A DNA stretch of 20,722 nucleotides, taken from JBCDCP01 sp039181495. GTDB lineage: Bacteria; Pseudomonadota; Alphaproteobacteria; Rhizobiales; Tepidamorphaceae. Below the pieces are notes generated by a model, which saw only the letters and a program-made list of their open reading frames with translations, made no database searches and was not told the DNA's origin. The stretch spans positions 1 to 20,722 of the forward strand of contig JBCDCP010000044.1 in assembly GCA_039181495.1 (NCBI GenBank), given 5' to 3'. The position numbers were made by a program, and so were the translations under genes. This document shows, one piece after another, positions 15,076 to 20,722 of the stretch (position 1 is the first letter of the stretch; every line of letters starts with the position of its first letter).

Positions 15076-17298
15076 TCAGGCACGGCTCAGTCGCATTCGA
15101 AGCGCATTCATGGTGACGATGACAGATGAACCGGACATTGCGAGTGCGGCAATTAGCGGGGTCACAAAGCCAAGAACGGCGATCGGCACGGCAATGAAGT
15201 TGTAGACCGCCGACAGCCAGAGATTCTCCGCCATGATCTTGCGCGCGCCACGTGACAGCCGAACGGCAGCGGCAACCGGAGCAAGTGTATCGCCGATGAA
15301 GACGGCATCTGCGGCCGTCTGACTGAGATGAACAGCCGTAATGGGTGAAAGCGACACATGCGCTGCGGCCAAAGCGGGCGCATCGTTGAGCCCGTCTCCG
15401 ACCATCAGCACCTTGCGGCCGGATGCCTGAAGAGACTCGATATGGGCGATCTTTTCCGATGGCTTCAATCCGGCCTGCCAGGATGAGACCCCAAGGGCGC
15501 GCGCCGCATCGGCGACTGCCGCTTCCCGGTCACCGGAGAGGATCTCGACATCCATGCTCAACTTGTCACGCAAAGTGGCAAGCGTCTGGGCTGCATCGGT
15601 GCGCAATGTCTGGCGAACAGCTATAGGTTGAGCGGGTTGATCGCCCTTGCGGAGCCAGATCAGCGACGACAACGGAAAGGCCTGCAGTGCTTCATTGAGG
15701 GTCTGCGCAGGCACGTCGCAGAAATCGGCACTACCGAGCGCCAGTCTCTCACCGTCGACTTCCACGGCAATACCGCGTCCGGCCTCTTCTTGCGCCGTAT
15801 CGAATGGTGCAAGGTCCTGCGCATCTGCGGCCAACGCAGCCGCGAGGGGGTGGCGACTGGATAGTGCCAGCCTGCGCGCGGCTGTCATGGCATCGGCACC
15901 GAGACCAGGATCTTCGTCCAGACTGTGGACCGGTAGGGTGAGCGTTCCGGTCTTGTCGAAAACCACCATGTCGGCATCGGCGATCCGTTCCAGCGCATCA
16001 CCACCATTGAGCAGCACGCCATTGCGGAACAGCATTCCCGAGGCGACCACCTGGACTGCCGGCACTGCAAGCCCGAGCGCGCAGGGGCAGGTGATGATCA
16101 GCACCGCAATGGCCGTCAGCAGGGAGAACTCCCACCCTGCCCCCAGCGCCATCCAGCCAACAAAGGTGACCGCTGCGATGGCATGAACGAACGGGGCATA
16201 GACCTGCGCCGCACGATCTGCGAGCGCGACAAATCTGTGGCGATGTGAACCGGCTTTCTCGAGTAGCGCGTTGACCTCGTCGAGCAGCGTACCGGCAGAG
16301 GCGGCAGATACGCGGATCGTTAGCGCACCGCCCATATTCAGGGTACCGGCATACACTTGTGTACCGGGGCCTGCCGGGGCAAAGGCTGTCTCGCCCGTCA
16401 CCATTGCCTGGTCAATTTCGGACTGACCGTCCTCAACGACACCATCCACCGAGATCCGTTCGCCGGCCCGGACGAGAACAAGATCACCTGGATCAACGGC
16501 CGAGACCGGAACATCGCGCACCGTGCCATCGGGATCGATCAGGCTCGCCTTCTCCGCTTTGAGTGCGGCGAGGTTCTGCGCAAAATCACGCGTCTTGCGA
16601 CGCATCATGTGATCGAGGTAGCGCCCGATCAGCAGGAAGAAGAGCAACATGATCGCTGAATCGAAATAGGCGTGCTTGGCATGGGTGAAGGTCTGGTAGA
16701 GCGACATGGAGATCGCCAGCACCACGGCCAGTGAGATCGGCACGTCCATGTTCAACATTCGGGCACGCAGTGCCGACAGCGCCGAACGGAAGAACGGCTG
16801 GCCGGCGAAATAGGCTGCGGGAATGGCAATCAGCGCCGAGATCAGATGAAACAGATCGCGTGTCTCACCAGTGATATCGGTTGCGTTGCCGGACCACACG
16901 GAAACCGACAGAAGCATGATGTTGGCAGCTGCGAAACCCGCTACCGCAAGGCATCGCAGAAGCTCGCGCCCTTCCTTGTCGGCCGACTTTTCAAGCGACG
17001 CCGGGTCGAACGGATAGGCACGGAATCCGAGCTTTTCGAGCGACGCCACCAGCCCCTGTGGCGATTGGCTTTCGGCGGCCCATTCAAGCGCCAGACGACG
17101 ACTTGCAAAATTGACCCGCGCCTTGGTGACGCCGTCGAGCTTGCCCATTTCGCGCTCGACCTTGGCCATGCAGCCGGCACACCGCATGCCTTCGACCGCA
17201 AGATCCATATGTCTCATACCGCCGGACAACGTTGTAACAAACCCGCTCAGATCGTCGAGCGAGGTGCCAAACTCAGTATGGGATGGGTGAGCGGTCAT
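15076..17298 (-). CDS. ccoI: Copper-transporting P1B-type ATPase CcoI (FixI)
   Basis: The 740-residue protein is a P1B-type ATPase that moves copper out of the cytoplasm for CcoN assembly. It has one N-terminal heavy-metal-associated domain with C40-A-G-C43, paired membrane helices, actuator T301-G-E303, the intramembrane metal site C404-P-C406, phosphorylated D448 in D-K-T-G-T, S-R-H483-P484, and G634-D-G-L-N-D639. C-terminal membrane motifs Y-N-F and M-S-G-S-S are present. All catalytic elements are intact. Context between ccoH and ccoS and the single metal-binding domain support CcoI rather than a general copper-efflux CopA. It starts at ATG 17298, 24 bp after ccoH; the SD is weak. Confidence 0.96.
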   Translation of the reverse strand: MTAHPSHTEFGTSLDDLSGFVTTLSGGMRHMDLAVEGMRCAGCMAKVEREMGKLDGVTKARVNFASRRLALEWAAESQSPQGLVASLEKLGFRAYPFDPASLEKSADKEGRELLRCLAVAGFAAANIMLLSVSVWSGNATDITGETRDLFHLISALIAIPAAYFAGQPFFRSALSALRARMLNMDVPISLAVVLAISMSLYQTFTHAKHAYFDSAIMLLFFLLIGRYLDHMMRRKTRDFAQNLAALKAEKASLIDPDGTVRDVPVSAVDPGDLVLVRAGERISVDGVVEDGQSEIDQAMVTGETAFAPAGPGTQVYAGTLNMGGALTIRVSAASAGTLLDEVNALLEKAGSHRHRFVALADRAAQVYAPFVHAIAAVTFVGWMALGAGWEFSLLTAIAVLIITCPCALGLAVPAVQVVASGMLFRNGVLLNGGDALERIADADMVVFDKTGTLTLPVHSLDEDPGLGADAMTAARRLALSSRHPLAAALAADAQDLAPFDTAQEEAGRGIAVEVDGERLALGSADFCDVPAQTLNEALQAFPLSSLIWLRKGDQPAQPIAVRQTLRTDAAQTLATLRDKLSMDVEILSGDREAAVADAARALGVSSWQAGLKPSEKIAHIESLQASGRKVLMVGDGLNDAPALAAAHVSLSPITAVHLSQTAADAVFIGDTLAPVAAAVRLSRGARKIMAENLWLSAVYNFIAVPIAVLGFVTPLIAALAMSGSSVIVTMNALRMRLSRA

Positions 17299-17322
17299 GG
17301 GGATTTGCGAGGTTTATCCAGA

Positions 17323-17835
17323 TTACCGGATCCGCAACCGTTCGGTCGATTTGTAGACAGTCTCACCGTCCCGGGTCCCGATGATGGTCACCGTCCACCA
17401 GCCCTCGGCTAGTGTTTCGGCGCGACCGCGAAAATGGCCAAGATCGGACACTGCCAGCGGAACGGAAAAGTCGTGGCGACGATCGGCCGGGTGGCCAAGA
17501 TGAACCGCAAAATCAACGCCGCGCACCGGGGCATCAGCGTGGTCGGTAGCAAGCAGTTCGATGTTCGCTCCAGCGCCTGAACGAGCGATGTCCGCCTTTA
17601 CGGTCCAGGCTCTGATGGCCTGAGCCTGCGCTGCCTCAATCTGCGAGGTGTAGTTACGGCCGGCCTTATAGGAGCTTGGATTGTCCAGCCCCGAAAACGT
17701 CGACAGAGCGAAATAGACGAAGAAGCCGTTGGCAATCAGCATCACGCCGAAGAACGCCATCAGGTACAGCAGCACCGTACGCCCGGTAACGGGACGGACT
17801 TTGGTTTGGCCCTCTTCCATATCTAGCGACGACAT
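17323..17835 (-). CDS. ccoH: cbb3 oxidase assembly protein CcoH (FixH)
   Basis: The 170-residue protein has one membrane helix (about 20-44). The conserved N-G-F-F-V-Y-F-A-L and S-S-Y-K-A-G-R-N-Y segments of the FixH family follow, and the C-terminal part is a periplasmic beta-rich domain. CcoH associates with the cbb3 oxidase and is needed for its assembly or stability. The frame is open to 17862, but AGGAGG (17841-17846) lies 5 bases before the ATG at 17835, so that is the start. It lies between ccoG (39 bp before) and ccoI (24 bp after). Confidence 0.94.
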   Translation of the reverse strand: MSSLDMEEGQTKVRPVTGRTVLLYLMAFFGVMLIANGFFVYFALSTFSGLDNPSSYKAGRNYTSQIEAAQAQAIRAWTVKADIARSGAGANIELLATDHADAPVRGVDFAVHLGHPADRRHDFSVPLAVSDLGHFRGRAETLAEGWWTVTIIGTRDGETVYKSTERLRIR

Positions 17836-17840
17836 CAGTC

Positions 17841-17846
17841 CCTCCT
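17841..17846 (-). promoter_or_regulatory. Shine-Dalgarno that sets the ccoH start
   Basis: AGGAGG on the minus strand lies 5 bases before the ATG at 17835, and inside the longer frame from 17862. It therefore removes nine residues from the longest reading. Confidence 0.8.
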
Positions 17847-17874
17847 TTCCGGACCGGTTCACCGGTTTGAATGC

Positions 17875-19338
17875 CTATTGCGGCGGCGGAGCCTTGAAAT
17901 GGTCCGCCGTGACATCGCTTTGGCCGCTCAGAATATCCTCGACCCGGAACATGAGCGGAGTCGACTCCGCAAGAACCGCATCCTTGGGTGCGAACACCAG
18001 CACGCGAATCTCTCTTGTATCGCTGGGTTTGACCTCAACAAGCGGCCATCCATCGTGGGTCGCGCTGACGCCAATGACTTCAATGCGCGCGTCAGGCACC
18101 CCTTCGACCGCAACCGTGAACTCGCGTATTTCGAGATCGCGATTGACCAGCCTGACCGTGTAGCCGTTACGGATCGAGCCGTCCTGCTGGGTGACGAACA
18201 ATGGATTCCGGTCGTGGATGACACTGATATTGGTGTCGTTCCGGGTCAGCAACGTGAACGACATCAAGCCAGCGGTGAGCAAGATGATCGCCGAATAGAT
18301 GATCGTACGAGCACGGAAGAATTTGTAGATCGGCGCTTCGCCGCGCGCATGCCGCTCGATATTGATGTCATGGTCATAGCCGATCAGACCGCGCGGACGA
18401 TCGATCTTGTCCATCACGTTGTCGCAGGCGTCGATGCACAGTCCACACTGAATGCACTCGAGCTGTGAGCCATCACGGATATCGATGCCGGTGGGGCAAA
18501 CCGCGACGCATTGGAAGCAGTCGATGCAATCACCCACCGCTTCGCCTGCCAGCTCGGCCTTCTTGGCTTGTTTGACCGACATGCGCGGATCACCGCGATC
18601 ATGCCGGTAAACAACATTGAGCGCCCACTCATCGGTCAACGCAGCCTGGATGCGCGGCCAGGGGCAGGCATAGACGCAGATCTGCTCACGCATATGGCCG
18701 GCGAAGACATATGTCGTCGCCGTCAGAATGGCGATCCACATATACGCAACCAGCGGCGCGTTACCGGTGGCCAGATCTCGCACCAGTGTCGGAGCGTCGG
18801 CGAAATAGAGAACCCAGGCACCGCCGGTCCACCATGCGATCAGCAACCAAATGGTGTGCTTTGCGATCCTTTCGCCGACAACCATGGCTGTGAGGGCCTG
18901 TTTGTCGGCACGCATGCGCTCGCGACGGTCGCCCTCGATCAGCCGTTCAACGGCATAGAACAGGTCCGTCCAGACCGTCTGCGGGCACATATAGCCACAC
19001 CAGACCCGACCGGCGACCGCGTTCATCAGAAACAGGACCATGGCCGCAATGATCAGAAGGCCTGTCAGGTGATAGAATTCCTGCGGCCAGATCTCGATGA
19101 AGAAGAAGTAGAACTTGCGCTCCGGAAAATCGACAAGAACGGCCTGGTCAGGCGCATTTGGTCCCCGGTCCCAGCGCACGAAAGGCAAAAGGTAATAGAC
19201 ACCCAGCGTCAATGCCATGATCGTCCATTTCAGGTTGCGGAAGGTGCCCGAAATGGCTTGCGGATAGATCTTGACCCGCTTTTTGTAGAGCTGGATCTTC
19301 TCCTCGCTCTGCTTGTGGTCGATGTCGAGTGTCGCCAA
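17875..19338 (-). CDS. ccoG: cbb3 oxidase accessory protein CcoG (FixG/RdxA), 4Fe-4S membrane protein
   Basis: The 487-residue protein has several membrane helices (about 37-52, 90-110, 160-180, 198-215, 345-365). It has two membrane-proximal cysteine pairs (C114-GYM-C118, C221-VYA-C225) and two 4Fe-4S clusters in the cytoplasmic part (C271, C274, C277, C281 and C295, C298, C301, C305). A C-terminal immunoglobulin-like periplasmic domain follows (about 375-480). CcoG works in copper handling for cbb3 assembly, as a proposed cupric reductase. The start is TTG 19338, with AGGAG at 19347-19351. It lies 170 bp after ccoP, a gap wide enough for a separate ccoGHIS promoter, although I find no clear FNR/FixK box there. 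Confidence 0.96.
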   Translation of the reverse strand: MATLDIDHKQSEEKIQLYKKRVKIYPQAISGTFRNLKWTIMALTLGVYYLLPFVRWDRGPNAPDQAVLVDFPERKFYFFFIEIWPQEFYHLTGLLIIAAMVLFLMNAVAGRVWCGYMCPQTVWTDLFYAVERLIEGDRRERMRADKQALTAMVVGERIAKHTIWLLIAWWTGGAWVLYFADAPTLVRDLATGNAPLVAYMWIAILTATTYVFAGHMREQICVYACPWPRIQAALTDEWALNVVYRHDRGDPRMSVKQAKKAELAGEAVGDCIDCFQCVAVCPTGIDIRDGSQLECIQCGLCIDACDNVMDKIDRPRGLIGYDHDINIERHARGEAPIYKFFRARTIIYSAIILLTAGLMSFTLLTRNDTNISVIHDRNPLFVTQQDGSIRNGYTVRLVNRDLEIREFTVAVEGVPDARIEVIGVSATHDGWPLVEVKPSDTREIRVLVFAPKDAVLAESTPLMFRVEDILSGQSDVTADHFKAPPPQ

Positions 19339-19508
19339 CTTGCCGGCTCCTGCTTGAGAAGGTCCAGAGTCCCCACAGGCCGTCTGTTCGTACTGGGTTC
19401 TTGGCCGGTGCCCTCAATCACCAACCTTGAAGCACCAGCCCCGGTCCACAGAGTGCCGGTCCGGGACTGACGATGTCGTGTGTTCCGCTCGTCGCTGCTT
19501 GGCCGGGT

Positions 19509-20378
19509 CTACTGACCACCGCCAAGACTGTGCACGTAGACTGCAAGCGACTTGACCGTCGCTTCGTCGAGCCGTTCGACGAAGGCTGGCATTACGCCGC
19601 CGCGTCCATTGTAGATGGTCTCGGTCACAGTCTCGAGCGAGCCGCCATACAGCCAGATGCTATCGGTTAGATTCGGAGCACCGAGTGCGGGTTCGCCCAT
19701 ACCTGCGTCACCGTGACACGCGGCACAATTGTCAACCCAAAGCTGTTCGCCGTTGGCCATGTCGGCGCCTTCGGCACCTTGGCCGCCAGACAATGACAGC
19801 GTGTAGCTGGCGACATCGCGGATCTCCTCTCTTGAGAAGATCTGGTCGACGCCATAGGCAGGCATATCGCCAAAGCGGGCATCCGGATGATCATTGCGGA
19901 TACCGTATTGAATTGTCTGCTGAATATCGTCCAGCGTTCCGCCCCAAAGCCACGCGTCGTCATTGAGGTTCGGGAAACCGACGAAGCCCTGTGCCCCCTG
20001 TCCGTGGCAGGGCGAACAATTGTCGCCAAAAGCAGAGCGGCCGTTGGCCATGGCGAATTGCAGCAGGTCGGGATTGGACTGAATGTCCGTCAGTTCCGCA
20101 TCGACCAGCACTTGCCCGCGCGCAGCCCGCGCTTCACGAAGCGCGTTGACCTGCTCGGTCACGACCGCCCGTTGTGAGTGGTTGCGGATGCCCTTGGTGT
20201 AGTCTGAAATCAGCGGCCATGACGGCATCAAGACCCAGTAGACCGCGGCCCAGACGCAGGTCGCATAAAAGGTCAGCACCCACCAGCGAGGCAGAGGATT
20301 ATTGAGTTCTTTCAGGCCGTCCCACTCATGACCTGTGGTTTCGACGCCAGAAATCTCGTCGCGTTCTGGATTGGCCAT
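19509..20378 (-). CDS. ccoP: cbb3-type cytochrome c oxidase subunit III, di-haem cytochrome CcoP
   Basis: The 289-residue subunit has one N-terminal membrane helix (about 32-52) and two periplasmic cytochrome c domains. The haem sites are C121-S-P-C124-H125 and C218-A-A-C221-H222, with probable methionine ligands M172 and M263. It passes electrons from soluble or membrane cytochrome c to CcoO and CcoN. The start at ATG 20378 has GAGGA (20386-20390) 7 bases upstream, inside the end of ccoQ. The gap to ccoQ is 3 bp, so translation is probably coupled. Confidence 0.97.
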   Translation of the reverse strand: MANPERDEISGVETTGHEWDGLKELNNPLPRWWVLTFYATCVWAAVYWVLMPSWPLISDYTKGIRNHSQRAVVTEQVNALREARAARGQVLVDAELTDIQSNPDLLQFAMANGRSAFGDNCSPCHGQGAQGFVGFPNLNDDAWLWGGTLDDIQQTIQYGIRNDHPDARFGDMPAYGVDQIFSREEIRDVASYTLSLSGGQGAEGADMANGEQLWVDNCAACHGDAGMGEPALGAPNLTDSIWLYGGSLETVTETIYNGRGGVMPAFVERLDEATVKSLAVYVHSLGGGQ

Positions 20379-20381
20379 CGA

Positions 20382-20534
20382 TTAGTCCTCGTCCAACGGA
20401 ATTTGGGATGCATCTTTGAAGCGCTTGGCATTTGACGGCCAAAGTGCGTAGGCGACGATCCCTGCGAAGAGCAGCACGAAGTAAAGCAGCCCCCAGGTTT
20501 GGGCGAATTGCGCCAGCGTGTTGTAAGTTTCCAT
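20382..20534 (-). CDS. ccoQ: cbb3-type oxidase small subunit CcoQ
   Basis: A 50-residue minus-strand gene begins M-E-T-Y-N-T-L-A-Q-F, contains one membrane helix (about 13-32) followed by L-W-P-S-N-A-K-R-F-K, and ends P-L-D-E-D. This is the usual CcoQ/FixQ pattern: short, one helix, then an aromatic/basic stretch. CcoQ stabilises the oxidase complex. AGGAGG at 20540-20545 lies 5 bases before the ATG and overlaps the ccoO stop. It lies between ccoO and ccoP, as expected. Confidence 0.95.
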   Translation of the reverse strand: METYNTLAQFAQTWGLLYFVLLFAGIVAYALWPSNAKRFKDASQIPLDED

Positions 20535-20544
20535 TCAACCCTCC

Positions 20545-20722
20545 TCAGCGCAGGTTGATTTCTGCCTGGCCGTCATAGAGGTCGAAATCGACCAACGTGC
20601 CGAGCATTTGCAGATACGCGACGAGCGCATCCATCTCGGTGACCCTGCTCGGGTCGCCGTCGAAATCGCGCGCGACTGTCTTCGGATAACGCTCCATCAG
20701 GCCATCGAGATCGTCGGCCTCG
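20545..20722 (-). CDS. ccoO: cbb3-type oxidase subunit II CcoO, C-terminal end (5' part outside the window)
   Basis: The last 59 codons are present, running from the right edge to a TGA at 20547-20545. The sequence includes L-M-E-R-Y-P-K-T-V-A-R-D-F-D-G and T-E-M-D-A-L-V-A-Y-L-Q-M-L-G-T, which is the characteristic CcoO C-terminus. CcoO is the mono-haem cytochrome c subunit of the cbb3 oxidase; its haem site lies outside this window. It is followed after 10 bp by ccoQ. Confidence 0.95.
   Translation of the reverse strand, partial: EADDLDGLMERYPKTVARDFDGDPSRVTEMDALVAYLQMLGTLVDFDLYDGQAEINLR

Noticed and set aside
18511..19470. Long plus-strand open frame (319 codons) opposite ccoG
   Set aside because: It is antisense to an unambiguous ccoG and has no recognisable motif.
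19339..19508. FNR/FixK box or strong terminator between ccoP and ccoG
   Set aside because: No TTGAT-N4-ATCAA match is visible. The repeated CCGGTCC (19441 and 19456) gives only a 5-bp stem with a long loop and no T-run.

Overview
The window looks like chromosomal DNA from a high-GC alphaproteobacterium, most likely Hyphomicrobiales (Rhizobiales). The grounds are the rhizobial-type ccoNOQP-ccoGHIS arrangement, the alphaproteobacterial flavour of the proteins, and frequent TTG/GTG starts behind good Shine-Dalgarno (SD) sequences. This is inferred from gene content and family resemblance; no database search was possible. I see no tRNA, rRNA, insertion sequence, prophage or CRISPR array. Coding density is high on one strand at a time.

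Layout, left to right: (1) 1-2159, minus strand: a TIGR01459-type class IIA HAD hydrolase cut by the left edge, preceded 18 bp upstream by a membrane-anchored coiled-coil protein with a partly degenerate EAL domain. (2) 2160-2673: a divergent intergenic region of about 0.5 kb with two adjacent inverted repeats and no convincing gene. (3) 2674-10350, plus strand: a two-gene envelope operon, a large bacterial alpha-2-macroglobulin (N-terminal PAN/Apple-like domain, intact CxEQ thioester) followed 3 bp later by penicillin-binding protein 1C. (4) 10347-14695, minus strand: five closely packed genes, in transcription order a membrane fatty-acid desaturase, a PhnD-like binding protein without signal peptide, a 3-hydroxyisobutyrate-dehydrogenase-family oxidoreductase, a metallo-beta-lactamase-fold lactonase-like enzyme and a COG3618 amidohydrolase. 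The last gene converges on pbpC and their stop codons overlap in a single CTAG. (5) 14844-20722, minus strand: the cbb3-type high-affinity cytochrome oxidase locus, in transcription order ccoO (3' end only), ccoQ, ccoP, then ccoG, ccoH, ccoI, ccoS.

How the genes work together: the cco block makes the catalytic and electron-transfer subunits of the micro-oxic terminal oxidase (ccoN and most of ccoO lie past the right edge) plus the copper-handling and assembly factors. The A2M/PBP1C pair is a known association, thought to join protease trapping with cell-wall repair. The five-gene block on the minus strand is the least explained part: a possible small carboxylate/lactone catabolic cassette coupled to a desaturase and an orphan binding protein. 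Nothing here is clearly a new system; the best leads are that cassette, the degenerate EAL protein, and the inverted repeats in the divergent promoter region.
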